Source: Pseudomonas sp. 7P_10.2_Bac1
GTDB lineage: Bacteria > Pseudomonadota > Gammaproteobacteria > Pseudomonadales > Pseudomonadaceae
Direction: 5' to 3'
NCBI RefSeq assembly: GCF_025465935.1
Contig: NZ_JANLNV010000085.1
Span: 62,001-126,000, forward strand
Length of the DNA: 64,000 bases
The translations under genes were made by a program, and so were the position numbers. Below, one piece after another: positions 43,266 to 52,628 of this stretch. Positions within the stretch are counted from its first letter, which is position 1, and every line of letters begins with the position of its first letter. Below the pieces are notes generated by a model, which did not search any database, had not been told where the DNA came from, and was given only the letters and a program-made list of their open reading frames with translations.

Positions 43266-44062
43266 TGCCCAAAAAATCAATTATTGATCGAATCGGGTTG
43301 TTCGGTCGGGCAGGGATCGACATGGTCTCGGTCCTGGGGCGTTCGACCCTGTTCCTGTTTCATGCATTGCTGGGGCGTGGCGGCATTGGCGGCGGGTTTG
43401 GGCTGCTAGTCAAACAGTTGCACTCTGTCGGCGTCATGTCGCTGGTCATCATTGTGGTGTCCGGCATTTTCATCGGCATGGTGCTAGCCCTGCAGGGCTT
43501 CAGTATCTTGTCCAGCTATGGTTCCGAGCAGGCCGTCGGGCAAATGGTTGCCTTGACCCTGCTGCGTGAGTTGGGGCCTGTGGTGACCGCCTTGCTGTTC
43601 GCCGGGCGCGCCGGGTCTGCCCTGACCGCTGAAATCGGCAACATGAAATCGACCGAGCAACTCTCCAGTCTGGAAATGATTGGCGTTGACCCGCTCAAAT
43701 ACATCATTGCGCCACGTCTGTGGGCCGGGTTCATTTCCCTGCCGGTGTTGGCGATGATCTTCAGTGTGGTCGGGATCTGGGGCGGTTCGTGGGTGGCAGT
43801 CGACTGGCTGGGCGTCTACGACGGTTCTTACTGGGCCAACATGCAGAACAGTGTGACCTTCAGTGGTGACGTGATTAACGGGATCATCAAAAGCATCGTA
43901 TTTGCCTTTGTAGTGACCTGGATTGCTGTGTTTCAAGGTTATGACTGTGAGCCCACATCAGAGGGGATCAGCCGTGCCACTACCAAGACCGTGGTGTATG
44001 CCTCACTGGCAGTCCTCGGGTTGGACTTTATTTTGACTGCCCTGATGTTTGGAGATTTCTGA
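43265..44062 (+). CDS. mlaE: Phospholipid ABC transporter permease MlaE
   Basis: This 265-residue permease has about five membrane segments and the MlaE features GIFIGMVLALQGF near residue 68, LRELGPVVTALLFAGRAGSALTAEIG near residue 100 and the C-terminal VYASLAVLGLDFILTALMFGDF. The ATG overlaps the mlaF stop (ATGA); a TTG one codon earlier exists. Confidence 0.96.
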   Translation: MPKKSIIDRIGLFGRAGIDMVSVLGRSTLFLFHALLGRGGIGGGFGLLVKQLHSVGVMSLVIIVVSGIFIGMVLALQGFSILSSYGSEQAVGQMVALTLLRELGPVVTALLFAGRAGSALTAEIGNMKSTEQLSSLEMIGVDPLKYIIAPRLWAGFISLPVLAMIFSVVGIWGGSWVAVDWLGVYDGSYWANMQNSVTFSGDVINGIIKSIVFAFVVTWIAVFQGYDCEPTSEGISRATTKTVVYASLAVLGLDFILTALMFGDF

Positions 44063-44529
44063 TGCAAAACCGCACCATGGAAATCGGTGTCGGCCTGTTC
44101 CTGCTGGCTGGCATCCTGGCTTTACTGTTACTTGCCCTGCGGGTCAGTGGACTGTCGCCGACTGCCAGCACGGACACCTACAAACTCTATGCCTACTTTG
44201 ACAACATCGCCGGTCTGACGGTGCGTGCCAAAGTCACCATGGCTGGCGTAACCATCGGCAAGGTGACGGCGATTGACCTGGACCGTGACAACTTCACGGC
44301 CCGCGTCACCCTGCAAGTGGAAAAGGATGTGAATAACCTGCCGACCGACTCGACAGCGTCTATTCTCACCGCCGGGTTGCTGGGCGAGAAGTACATCGGT
44401 ATTAGCGTGGGCGGGGATGATTCCGTGCTCAAGGATGGTGGCACCATTCACGACACTCAATCATCACTGGTCCTTGAAGACCTGATCGGGAAGTTCCTGA
44501 TGAATACCGTTAGCAAAGAAGCCAAATAA
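44062..44529 (+). CDS. mlaD: MCE-domain lipid-binding protein MlaD
   Basis: This 155-residue protein has one membrane anchor (VGLFLLAGILALLLLALRV, residues about 10-28) and a periplasmic MCE domain with FDNIAGLTVRAKVTMAGVTIGKV near residue 50. It forms the hexameric ring over MlaE that receives lipid from MlaC. It overlaps mlaE by one base. Confidence 0.96.
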   Translation: MQNRTMEIGVGLFLLAGILALLLLALRVSGLSPTASTDTYKLYAYFDNIAGLTVRAKVTMAGVTIGKVTAIDLDRDNFTARVTLQVEKDVNNLPTDSTASILTAGLLGEKYIGISVGGDDSVLKDGGTIHDTQSSLVLEDLIGKFLMNTVSKEAK

Positions 44530-44540
44530 GGAGCCTTAAG

Positions 44541-45191
44541 ATGATTTCTCTCTTGCGCCGTGGCCTGCTGGTAATGTTGGCGGCTGCCTTGCCCTTGATG
44601 GCCAGCGCTGCCCCGGGGCAGTCGCCCCATGACATCGTGACCGATACGACAACCCGACTGTTGGCTGACTTGTCTGCCAATAAAGAAAAGTACAAGGCCA
44701 GCCCGACCGAGTTTTACGATGCGCTTAACAACATCGTCGGCCCGGTCGTGGACGTTGACGGTGTTTCCAGAAGCATCATGACCGTCAAGTATTCGCGCAA
44801 TGCCACACCGGCGCAGATGCAGCGCTTCCAGGAAAACTTCAAGCGCAGCCTGATTCAGTTCTATGGCAATGCCTTGCTCGAGTTCAAGAACGAAGGCATC
44901 ACGGTCGGTGACGCCAAGCAACAGTCGAACGGCGACAATGTGTCTGTACCAATGACTGTCAGAGGCGCTAATGGCGCGGTTTACCCGGTTTCCTACACCC
45001 TCACCAACGTGAATGGCGAGTGGAAGGTACGCAACGTGATCATCAACGGCATCAACATCGGCAAGTTGTTCCGTGATCAGTTCGCTGACGCCATGCAGCG
45101 CAACGGCAACAATCTGGACAAGACCATCGATGGCTGGGCGGGCGAAGTGGCCAAGGCCAAAGAAAAAACCGATGAGCAGTTGAACAAATGA
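44541..45191 (+). CDS. mlaC: Periplasmic phospholipid-binding protein MlaC
   Basis: This 216-residue protein has a Sec signal peptide (cleavage expected after LMASA) and the MlaC/Tol-Tol_Ttg2 domain, with QSPHDIVTDTTTRLLADL near the mature N-terminus and VNGEWKVRNVIINGINIGKLFRDQF near residue 165. It shuttles phospholipid across the periplasm; the Pseudomonas homologue is known as Ttg2D. Confidence 0.96.
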   Translation: MISLLRRGLLVMLAAALPLMASAAPGQSPHDIVTDTTTRLLADLSANKEKYKASPTEFYDALNNIVGPVVDVDGVSRSIMTVKYSRNATPAQMQRFQENFKRSLIQFYGNALLEFKNEGITVGDAKQQSNGDNVSVPMTVRGANGAVYPVSYTLTNVNGEWKVRNVIINGINIGKLFRDQFADAMQRNGNNLDKTIDGWAGEVAKAKEKTDEQLNK

Positions 45192-45493
45192 GTAATGCCG
45201 CCATTACCCTGGCTGGCGAAAGTGAGCTGCGCCTGAGCGGTGTGCTCGATTATCAGACCGGCCCTCGCTTGCGCAAGGAAGGCCAGGCGCTGATAAAAAA
45301 GGCCTTGGCCAAAGCCCTTGTGGTGGATTGCTCGGCGGTCACGAAATCCAGCAGCGTCGGTTTGTCCCTGCTGCTGTGCTATATCCGTGACGCACAAGCC
45401 CTGAACAAGCCATTGAGCATCACCGGCCTGCCCGAAGACATGCGCGAAATCGCAAATGTTTCGGGCTTGACCGAGTTGCTGGCACATCATTAA
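45188..45493 (+). CDS. mlaB: STAS-domain protein MlaB
   Basis: This 101-residue cytosolic STAS protein binds MlaF and is needed for complex activity. The conserved loop is VVDCSAVTKSSSVGLSLLLCYIRDA near residue 40. Its start overlaps the mlaC stop by four bases (ATGA). Confidence 0.93.
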   Translation: MSNAAITLAGESELRLSGVLDYQTGPRLRKEGQALIKKALAKALVVDCSAVTKSSSVGLSLLLCYIRDAQALNKPLSITGLPEDMREIANVSGLTELLAHH

Positions 45494-45506
45494 TAGCCAC
45501 TTACCC

Positions 45507-45561
45507 AAAAGCCCCCCGTCAGAGTCCTGTTATATGGGGTTCGCAGGCGCGGGGCTTTTTT
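45507..45561 (+). terminator. Long-loop terminator after mlaB
   Basis: AAAAGCCCC at 45507-45515 can pair with GGGGCTTTT at 45551-45559, followed by further T residues. The 35-base loop is GC-rich and may fold internally. It ends the mla operon and lies about 46 bases before the ibaG start codon. Confidence 0.55.
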
Positions 45562-45607
45562 GTATGATGGCCGACCCGCGCGCGTTAGGCGCCGATTGAG
45601 GTTGAGC

Positions 45608-45847
45608 ATGCAGGCCGTAGAAGTTAAGCGCTTTCTTGAAGAAAAGCTGCCAGAAACTCAGGTAGAAGTTGAGGGCGAAGGCTGCAACTTTCAGCTGAAC
45701 GTGATTAGTGACGAGCTGTCGGCCTTGAGCCCGGTCAAGCGTCAACAAAGCATCTATGCCCATTTGAACCCTTGGATTGTTGATGGCAGCATCCATGCGG
45801 TGACTATGAAATTCTTCAGCCGCGCGGCCTGGGCCGAGCGCACCTGA
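45608..45847 (+). CDS. ibaG: BolA-family protein IbaG
   Basis: This 79-residue BolA-like protein (YrbA type) has VEVKRFLEEKLPETQVEVEGEGCNFQLNVIS with a Cys that, in the family, can help coordinate iron-sulfur clusters with monothiol glutaredoxin. HLNPWIVDGSIHAVTMKFFS is the conserved C-terminal part. The ATG at 45608 is preferred over a reading that starts inside the terminator. It precedes murA by 22 bases, the usual order. Confidence 0.93.
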   Translation: MQAVEVKRFLEEKLPETQVEVEGEGCNFQLNVISDELSALSPVKRQQSIYAHLNPWIVDGSIHAVTMKFFSRAAWAERT

Positions 45848-45869
45848 GCCCCTTGGCGTCGAGATTGTT

Positions 45870-47135
45870 ATGGATAAATTGATTATTACCGGCGGCGTTC
45901 GTCTTGATGGCGAGATCCGTATTTCCGGGGCGAAGAACTCCGCTCTGCCGATTCTGGCTGCGACCCTGCTGTGCGACGGCGCTGTTACGGTCGGCAACTT
46001 GCCGCACTTGCATGACATCACCACCATGATCGAGCTGTTCGGTCGCATGGGCATTGAACCGGTGATTGATGAAAAGCTGTCGGTCGAAATCGACCCACGC
46101 ACCATCAAAACTCTGGTCGCTCCGTACGAATTGGTGAAAACCATGCGTGCTTCGATCCTAGTATTGGGCCCGATGGTTGCTCGTTTCGGTGAGGCCGAAG
46201 TTGCACTGCCAGGCGGTTGCGCTATCGGCTCGCGTCCTGTTGACCTGCACATTCGTGGCCTTGAAGCCATGGGCGCAGTGATTGACGTGGAAGGTGGCTA
46301 CATCAAGGCCAAGGCGCCAGAAGGCGGCCTGCAGGGCGCCAACTTCTTCTTCGATACCGTCAGTGTGACCGGCACCGAAAACATCATGATGGCTGCGGCA
46401 CTGGCCAAAGGCCGTAGCGTGCTGCAGAACGCCGCGCGTGAGCCTGAAGTCGTTGACCTGGCCAACTTCCTGAACGCCATGGGCGCCAAGGTCAGCGGCG
46501 CCGGCACTGACACCATCACCATTGATGGCGTAGAGCGTCTGCACCCGGCGACCTACCGTGTGATGCCGGACCGTATCGAAACCGGTACTTACCTGGTTGC
46601 AGCCGCTGTCACCGGCGGGCGTGTGAAGGTCAAGGACACCGATCCGACCATCCTTGAAGCGGTTCTTGAAAAGCTCAAGGAAGCGGGCGCCGAGATCACC
46701 ACCGGCGAAGACTGGATCGAGCTGAACATGCACGGCAAGCGCCCGAAGGCGGTCAACGTGCGTACGGCTCCATACCCGGCGTTCCCCACTGACATGCAGG
46801 CGCAGTTCATCTCGCTCAACGCCATTGCCGAAGGCACCGGCGCAGTGATCGAGACGATCTTCGAAAACCGCTTCATGCACGTGTACGAATTGCACCGCAT
46901 GGGTGCCAAGATCCAGGTTGAGGGCAACACCGCCATCGTGACCGGTACCGAAACATTGAAGGGCGCGCCAGTGATGGCCACCGACCTGCGTGCGTCGGCC
47001 AGCCTGGTGATTTCGGCTCTGGTTGCCGAAGGCGACACCCTGATCGACCGCATCTACCACATTGACCGTGGCTATGAGTGCATCGAAGAAAAACTGCAAA
47101 TGCTGGGTGCCAAAATCCGCCGCGTTCCGGGCTAG
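45870..47135 (+). CDS. murA: UDP-N-acetylglucosamine 1-carboxyvinyltransferase
   Basis: This 421-residue enzyme transfers enolpyruvate from PEP to UDP-GlcNAc, the first committed step of peptidoglycan synthesis. The active-site Cys is Cys117 in LPGGCAIGSRPVDLHI, the residue alkylated by fosfomycin. KNSALPILAATLL near residue 22 and AYPAFPTDMQAQF-like PYPAFPTDMQAQF near residue 305 complete the site. Length is normal. Confidence 0.98.
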   Translation: MDKLIITGGVRLDGEIRISGAKNSALPILAATLLCDGAVTVGNLPHLHDITTMIELFGRMGIEPVIDEKLSVEIDPRTIKTLVAPYELVKTMRASILVLGPMVARFGEAEVALPGGCAIGSRPVDLHIRGLEAMGAVIDVEGGYIKAKAPEGGLQGANFFFDTVSVTGTENIMMAAALAKGRSVLQNAAREPEVVDLANFLNAMGAKVSGAGTDTITIDGVERLHPATYRVMPDRIETGTYLVAAAVTGGRVKVKDTDPTILEAVLEKLKEAGAEITTGEDWIELNMHGKRPKAVNVRTAPYPAFPTDMQAQFISLNAIAEGTGAVIETIFENRFMHVYELHRMGAKIQVEGNTAIVTGTETLKGAPVMATDLRASASLVISALVAEGDTLIDRIYHIDRGYECIEEKLQMLGAKIRRVPG

Positions 47136-47234
47136 TTTTTGGTGTTTGGCATCATGGGCACAGGGATCGTGTCCAGCCGCCAGGTGACGTAAGCGCTCGC
47201 AAGCGTTACCTTACCTGGCCTTGAATCGTTCAAG

Positions 47235-47256
47235 TCGAGCCTGATATCAGGCTCGA
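47235..47256. repeat. Perfect 22-base palindrome upstream of hisG
   Basis: The half site TCGAGCCTGAT is followed directly by its exact reverse complement, giving 11 base pairs of perfect symmetry without a loop. It lies 60 bases before the hisG start codon and 99 bases after murA. No T-run follows. It could be an operator or an RNA hairpin in the his leader. Confidence 0.6.
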
Positions 47257-47316
47257 TGCATGTCCGGCGCCGATTGCGTGCGGGCATAAGTACCCTGATA
47301 AGGACTTACGTTTCCC

Positions 47317-47952
47317 ATGTTGACCATTGCACTGTCCAAGGGCCGTATCCTTGACGACACCCTGCCGCTTCTGGCCGAAGCTGGCATCGTGCCGACCGAG
47401 AATCCGGACAAAAGCCGCAAGCTGATCATTCCGACCACCCAGGCAGACGTCCGCCTGCTGATCGTTCGTGCCACCGATGTGCCGACCTATGTCGAGCATG
47501 GCGCTGCCGACCTCGGTGTCGCGGGTAAAGACGTGTTGATGGAATACGGCGGCCAGGGCCTTTACGAGCCACTGGATCTCCAGATTGCCCAGTGCAAGCT
47601 GATGACTGCCGGTGCTGTGGGTGCCGCAGAGCCCAAAGGTCGTCTGCGCGTGGCCACCAAGTTCGTCAATATCGCCAAGCGTTACTACGCCGAGCAGGGC
47701 CGTCAGGTGGATATCATCAAGCTCTATGGCTCGATGGAACTGGCGCCGCTGATCGGTCTGGCTGACAAGATCATCGACGTGGTCGACACCGGCAACACCC
47801 TTCGCGCCAACGGCCTTGAGCCTCAAGACTTCATCGCCGCCATCAGCTCCCGCCTGGTGGTCAACAAAGCGTCGATGAAAATGCAGCACGCCCGCATTCA
47901 AGCCCTGATCGACACCCTGCGCAAAGCAGTGGAGTCACGACACCGCGGCTGA
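47317..47952 (+). CDS. hisG: ATP phosphoribosyltransferase, short form
   Basis: This 211-residue enzyme starts histidine synthesis by joining ATP and PRPP. It is the short HisG form without the C-terminal histidine-sensing domain, so it needs HisZ, which is not in the window. Typical features are MLTIALSKGRILDDTLPLL and the PRPP loop DVVDTGNTLRANGL near residue 155. hisD and hisC follow. Confidence 0.97.
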   Translation: MLTIALSKGRILDDTLPLLAEAGIVPTENPDKSRKLIIPTTQADVRLLIVRATDVPTYVEHGAADLGVAGKDVLMEYGGQGLYEPLDLQIAQCKLMTAGAVGAAEPKGRLRVATKFVNIAKRYYAEQGRQVDIIKLYGSMELAPLIGLADKIIDVVDTGNTLRANGLEPQDFIAAISSRLVVNKASMKMQHARIQALIDTLRKAVESRHRG

Positions 47953-48116
47953 CTCACCTGCGCGACCCTGGACCCTGAGTCTTTAAGTCGCGCCCATCTA
48001 TCCGTGTAATAGCCAGAAATCTCAGGTACCCGCGCGGATGGCTTGGTAGTCTTGCGGTGCCTGAGCTGTGCAACATCCTAAAATCTAAGCATTCGCCAAT
48101 TACCGAGGCCCTCGCT

Positions 48117-49445
48117 ATGACCGCTCCCACTGCAATTCGCCGACTCAACGCTGCTGATCCGGACTTCGCGCAGCATCTGGATCATCTGCTGAGCTGGGAA
48201 AGTGTGTCTGACGACTCGGTCAACCAGCGGGTACTCGACATCATCAAAGCCGTGCGTGAACGTGGCGATGCGGCACTGGTTGAGTTCACTCAGCGTTTTG
48301 ATGGCCTCAACGTCAATGCAATGGCTGACCTGATTCTGCCGCGCGAGCGCCTGGAACTGGCCTTGACCCGTATCACCGCGCCTCAACGTGAAGCGCTGGA
48401 AAAAGCCGCCCAGCGCGTGCGCAGCTACCACGAGAAACAGAAACAGGACTCCTGGAGCTATACCGAAGCCGACGGCACCGTGCTGGGGCAAAAGGTCACA
48501 CCACTGGATCGCGCCGGCTTGTACGTGCCGGGCGGCAAAGCGTCGTACCCATCTTCGGTATTGATGAACGCCATTCCCGCTAAAGTGGCAGGCGTCGGTG
48601 AGGTGGTGATGGTAGTGCCAACACCGCGCGGCGAAATCAATGAACTGGTATTGGCCGCGGCCTGCATCGCCGGAGTCGACCGAGTGTTCACCATCGGTGG
48701 GGCGCAAGCGGTCGCAGCGCTGGCCTACGGCACCGAAAGCGTGCCGCAAGTCGACAAAGTGGTTGGTCCGGGCAACATCTATGTGGCCACCGCCAAGCGT
48801 CATGTGTTTGGCCAAGTGGGCATCGACATGATCGCTGGGCCTTCGGAAATCCTCGTGGTCTGCGACGGTCAGACTGATCCGGACTGGATCGCCATGGACC
48901 TGTTCTCCCAGGCAGAGCACGACGAAGACGCGCAAGCGATTCTGGTCAGCCCGGATGCCGAGTTCCTCGACAAAGTCGCTGCCAGCATTGCCAAGCTGCT
49001 GCCGACCATGGAGCGTGCCGAGATCATCAACACCTCGATCAACGGTCGGGGGGCGCTGATTCTGGTGAATGACATGCAGCAAGCCATCGACGTCGCCAAC
49101 CGTATCGCCCCAGAGCACCTGGAGTTGTCGGTCGCTGATCCGCAAGCCTGGTTGCCGCAGATCCGTCACGCTGGCGCAATTTTCATGGGCCGTCACACGT
49201 CCGAAGCCTTGGGCGATTACTGCGCAGGCCCCAACCACGTCTTGCCGACGTCGGGCACTGCGCGTTTCTCGTCGCCGTTGGGTGTGTACGATTTCCAGAA
49301 GCGCTCGTCGATCATCTTTTGTTCGGAGCAGGGCGCTTCCGATCTGGGTAAAACCGCTTCGATCCTGGCCCGTGGCGAGTCGTTGACCGGTCACGCCCGC
49401 AGTGCTGAATACCGGATCATCGCCGACACCGAACAGGGGCAATAA
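48117..49445 (+). CDS. hisD: Histidinol dehydrogenase
   Basis: This 442-residue zinc enzyme oxidises histidinol to histidine in two NAD-dependent steps. Conserved stretches are PLDRAGLYVPGGKASYPSSVLM near residue 125, VFTIGGAQAVAALAYGTESVP near residue 190, and the catalytic IAPEHLELSV with the zinc-binding Glu/His near residue 330. The ATG at 48117 fits the family; an upstream ATG at 48057 adds unrelated residues. Confidence 0.97.
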   Translation: MTAPTAIRRLNAADPDFAQHLDHLLSWESVSDDSVNQRVLDIIKAVRERGDAALVEFTQRFDGLNVNAMADLILPRERLELALTRITAPQREALEKAAQRVRSYHEKQKQDSWSYTEADGTVLGQKVTPLDRAGLYVPGGKASYPSSVLMNAIPAKVAGVGEVVMVVPTPRGEINELVLAAACIAGVDRVFTIGGAQAVAALAYGTESVPQVDKVVGPGNIYVATAKRHVFGQVGIDMIAGPSEILVVCDGQTDPDWIAMDLFSQAEHDEDAQAILVSPDAEFLDKVAASIAKLLPTMERAEIINTSINGRGALILVNDMQQAIDVANRIAPEHLELSVADPQAWLPQIRHAGAIFMGRHTSEALGDYCAGPNHVLPTSGTARFSSPLGVYDFQKRSSIIFCSEQGASDLGKTASILARGESLTGHARSAEYRIIADTEQGQ

Positions 49446-49447
49446 GC

Positions 49448-50500
49448 ATGAGCAAATTCTGGAGTTCGTTCGTTAAAGAACTGGTGCCCTACGTGCCGGG
49501 CGAGCAACCAAAGCTGACCAAGCTGGTCAAGCTCAACACCAACGAAAACCCTTACGGGCCGTCGCCAAAAGCGCTGGCCGCGATGCAGGCCGAGGTTAAC
49601 GACAACCTGCGTCTGTACCCGGACCCGAACAGTGATCTGCTCAAGCAGGCGGTGGCCGAGTATTACGGCGTACAGACCAATCAGGTGTTTCTCGGCAACG
49701 GTTCTGATGAAGTGCTGGCCCATGTCTTCAACGGCTTGTTGCAGCACGACAAACCGCTGCTGTTTCCGGACATCAGCTACAGCTTCTACCCGGTGTACTG
49801 CGGCTTGTATGGCATCGACTTCGAAGCGCTGCCACTGGATGAGCAGTTCCAGATCCAGCCTGCGGACTATGCGCGCCCTAATGGCGGCATTATTTTCCCC
49901 AACCCTAACGCGCCGACGGGTTGCTTGCTGGCGTTGGACGCGGTTGAGCAGATGCTCAAGGCCAGCCCGGATTCAGTGGTTGTGGTGGACGAAGCGTACA
50001 TCGACTTTGGTGGCCAGACAGCCATCTCGCTGGTGGACCGTTACCCGAACCTGCTGGTGACCCAAACCCTGTCCAAATCGCGCTCGTTGGCCGGTTTGCG
50101 GGTGGGCCTGGCAGTGGGCCACCCGGATCTGATCGAAGCGCTGGAACGGATCAAAAACAGCTTCAACTCCTACCCACTCGACCGTATCGCCATCGCCGGC
50201 GCGGCCGCGGCGTTTGCCGATCGTGAGTACTTCGCACAGACCTGCCAAGCGGTCATCGACAGCCGCGAACAAGTGGTCAGTCAGTTGAAGGCATTGGGTT
50301 TTGAAGTGTTGCCGTCGGCGGCGAACTTTATCTTCGCTCGCCACCCTGAGCACGATGCGGCAGCACTGGCGGTCAAATTGCGTGAACAGGGCGTGATCGT
50401 GCGTCACTTCAAGCAACTGCGGATCGCCCAGTTCCTGCGCATCACCATCGGCACGCCCGAGCAGAACGCAGCGCTGATCGAAGGCTTGTCAGATATTTAA
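49448..50500 (+). CDS. hisC: Histidinol-phosphate aminotransferase
   Basis: This 350-residue PLP enzyme converts imidazole-acetol phosphate to histidinol phosphate. The PLP lysine is in TQTLSKSRSLAGLRVG near residue 210, with NTNENPYGPSP near the N-terminus and FPNPNAPTG near residue 150. It starts 2 bases after hisD, so hisGDC act as one unit. Confidence 0.96.
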   Translation: MSKFWSSFVKELVPYVPGEQPKLTKLVKLNTNENPYGPSPKALAAMQAEVNDNLRLYPDPNSDLLKQAVAEYYGVQTNQVFLGNGSDEVLAHVFNGLLQHDKPLLFPDISYSFYPVYCGLYGIDFEALPLDEQFQIQPADYARPNGGIIFPNPNAPTGCLLALDAVEQMLKASPDSVVVVDEAYIDFGGQTAISLVDRYPNLLVTQTLSKSRSLAGLRVGLAVGHPDLIEALERIKNSFNSYPLDRIAIAGAAAAFADREYFAQTCQAVIDSREQVVSQLKALGFEVLPSAANFIFARHPEHDAAALAVKLREQGVIVRHFKQLRIAQFLRITIGTPEQNAALIEGLSDI

Positions 50501-50517
50501 AGCTTCACGCAACCTGG

Positions 50518-50584
50518 TGTAGGAGCGAGCTTGTCTTGCGATCTTTTGATTTTTAAAAGATCGCGAAACAAGCTCGCTCCGTCA
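50518..50584. repeat. REP-like palindrome, GCGATCTTTTGATC family, copy 4
   Basis: Arms TGTAGGAGCGAGCTTGT and ACAAGCTCGCTCCGTCA enclose GCGATCTTTTGATT and AAAAGATCGC. It lies between the convergent ends of hisC and algW. Confidence 0.85.
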
Positions 50585-50594
50585 GGTTTGGTGT

Positions 50595-51752
50595 TTATTT
50601 CTCAGGGTGTGCTGGTTGTTCCTGCTGCGGGCGCAGGCCGACTTCGGCGGTGAGCTTCAGCTCTTTGCCATTGCGCAGTACCTGAATCGCAACCTTGTCC
50701 GAAGGCTTGATCCGCGCGACCTGGTTCATTGAGCGACGACCGTCGTTGGCCGGTTCGCCATCAATGCTCAGAATCACATCACCCAACTGCATACCGGCTT
50801 TTTGCGCCGGGCCATCACGGAAAATGCCCGCCACGACAATCCCTGGTCGGCCATTCATGCCAAACGACTCTGCCAGATCCGGCGTCAGCGACTGCACCTC
50901 GATCCCCAGCCAGCCGCGAATGACCTGGCCGTGTTCGATGATCGACTTCATGACCTCCATTGCCAGATTGATAGGGATGGCGAAGCCGATCCCTTGGGAA
51001 CCGCCTGACTCCGAGAAAATGGCGGTGTTGATCCCGGTCAGGTTGCCATTGGCGTCCACCAGCGCGCCGCCCGAGTTGCCGGGGTTGATCGCGGCATCGG
51101 TCTGGATGAAGTCTTCGTAGTTGTTCAGGCCCAACTGGTTGCGCCCCGTGGCACTGATGATGCCCATGGTGGTGGTTTGCCCCACGCCAAACGGGTTGCC
51201 GATAGCCAGCGCGATGTCGCCGATGCGCAAGGCGTCAGAGCGGCCAATGGTGATCGAGGGCAGGTTTTTCAGGTCAATCTTGAGCACGGCCAGGTCGGTT
51301 TCAGGGTCGCTGCCGATCATGCGGGCCAGGGTTTCGCGACCGTCCTTGAGTGCCACGACAATCTGGTCGGCGCCGGCAACGACGTGGTTATTGGTCAGCA
51401 AATAGCCTTCCGGGCTCATGATGACGCCCGAGCCGAGACTCGATTCCATGCGCTTTTGCTTGGGAGCGTTGTTGCCGAAAAAACGTCGGAACTGTGGGTC
51501 TTCAAACAGCGGGCTGGCGTTCTTGTTCACCACTTTGGTGGTGTAAAGGTTCGCCACCGCAGGTGCTGCGCGGGTCACGGCGTCGGCATAGGTCACCGGG
51601 CCTTGCTGCACATAGGTGGTGCGCGGGGCTTGTTGCAGATTAACGTCCAGCGTCGGCAAGCCAACCCATTCCGGGTAACGTTGAATAATCAGCAGAGCGA
51701 TAAGCACGCCGGCCAGCAGTGGCCAGCCAAAAAAACGCAAAGCCTTGAACAT
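50595..51752 (-). CDS. algW: DegS-type periplasmic serine protease AlgW
   Basis: This 385-residue protease starts envelope-stress signalling by cutting the anti-sigma factor MucA, releasing AlgU. It has an N-terminal membrane anchor (FGWPLLAGVLIALLIIQ), a trypsin-like domain with the triad in LTNNHVVAGADQ, DPETDLAVLKID and NPGNSGGALVD, and one PDZ domain (residues about 275-365, GIVVAGIFRDGPAQKAGMQLGDVIL). The ATG at 51752 (MFKALRFFGWP) matches relatives; an ATG 11 codons earlier is less likely. It diverges from the Nif3-like gene. Confidence 0.95.
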   Translation of the reverse strand: MFKALRFFGWPLLAGVLIALLIIQRYPEWVGLPTLDVNLQQAPRTTYVQQGPVTYADAVTRAAPAVANLYTTKVVNKNASPLFEDPQFRRFFGNNAPKQKRMESSLGSGVIMSPEGYLLTNNHVVAGADQIVVALKDGRETLARMIGSDPETDLAVLKIDLKNLPSITIGRSDALRIGDIALAIGNPFGVGQTTTMGIISATGRNQLGLNNYEDFIQTDAAINPGNSGGALVDANGNLTGINTAIFSESGGSQGIGFAIPINLAMEVMKSIIEHGQVIRGWLGIEVQSLTPDLAESFGMNGRPGIVVAGIFRDGPAQKAGMQLGDVILSIDGEPANDGRRSMNQVARIKPSDKVAIQVLRNGKELKLTAEVGLRPQQEQPAHPEK

Positions 51753-51854
51753 TGAACTTAATCCTGAAGGTTGCAGAGCCATCATGACGGCCCATAATGG
51801 CGGCCATTATACGAGTGCCCGAGCGCCTCTGAACGCTATATTTAGGAGTCTTTT

Positions 51855-52613
51855 ATGGCTGTCGCCCTGAGCACGCTGGTACAAGAAGCAAATCGTTACC
51901 TGAACAGCGCTGCAATCAGCGATTACTGCCCCAATGGCCTGCAGGTCGAAGGCCGCCCGCAAGTATTGCGAATTGTTAGCGGGGTCACCGCCAGCCAGGC
52001 GTTGCTGGACGCCGCTGTCGAAGCTGAGGCCGATCTGGTCCTGGTGCATCACGGTTACTTCTGGAAAGGCGAAGACCCGTGTGTCACCGGCATGAAGCAG
52101 CGCCGTCTGAAAACCCTGCTCAAGCACGATATCAGCTTGTTGGCTTACCACTTGCCGCTCGACCTGCACCCTGATGTGGGGAATAACGTGCAATTGGCGC
52201 GGCAACTGGAAATCACCGTCGAAGGCCCGCTGGACCCGGCCAACCACAAAGTGGTGGGGTTGGTAGGCTCACTGGCCGAACCGATGACCGCGCGGGACTT
52301 TGCCCGTCGCGTTCAAGAAGCGCTCGGTCGTGAGCCGCTGCTGATTGAAGGCAGCGAAATGATCCGTCGTGTGGGCTGGTGCACGGGCGGTGGCCAGGGC
52401 TATATCGACCAGGCGGTGCTGGCCGGTGTCGACCTGTACTTGAGTGGCGAAGCGTCTGAGCAAACCTTCCACAGTGCGCGGGAAAACGACATCAGCTTCA
52501 TCGCCGCCGGCCATCACGCCACTGAGCGCTACGGCGTACAGGCGCTGGGCGATTACCTGGCGCGGCGCTTTGCCCTGGAACACTTGTTCATCGATTGCCC
52601 GAACCCGATTTAA
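51855..52613 (+). CDS. Nif3-like dinuclear metal-centre protein (YbgI type)
   Basis: This 252-residue protein belongs to the Nif3/YbgI family, hexameric rings with a two-metal site. Likely ligands are in LVHHGYFW near residue 65, AYHLPLDLHPDVGNN near residue 100 and AAGHHATERYGVQAL near residue 217. Its function is uncertain; a GTP cyclohydrolase-like or other hydrolase role has been proposed for the family. It stands between algW and cysD as in P. aeruginosa. Confidence 0.93.
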   Translation: MAVALSTLVQEANRYLNSAAISDYCPNGLQVEGRPQVLRIVSGVTASQALLDAAVEAEADLVLVHHGYFWKGEDPCVTGMKQRRLKTLLKHDISLLAYHLPLDLHPDVGNNVQLARQLEITVEGPLDPANHKVVGLVGSLAEPMTARDFARRVQEALGREPLLIEGSEMIRRVGWCTGGGQGYIDQAVLAGVDLYLSGEASEQTFHSARENDISFIAAGHHATERYGVQALGDYLARRFALEHLFIDCPNPI

Positions 52614-52628
52614 CCCACATCTCCAATG

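Noticed and set aside
47180..47218. Possible terminator hairpin after murA
   Set aside because: Only the outer six bases (CCAGGT/ACCTGG) and a GTAA/TTAC pair match; the centre is a direct AAGCG repeat rather than a stem, and no T-run follows.
48057..48116. Extended hisD start at 48057
   Set aside because: The added 20 residues are not family-like; MTAPTAIRRLNA at 48117 is the normal beginning.
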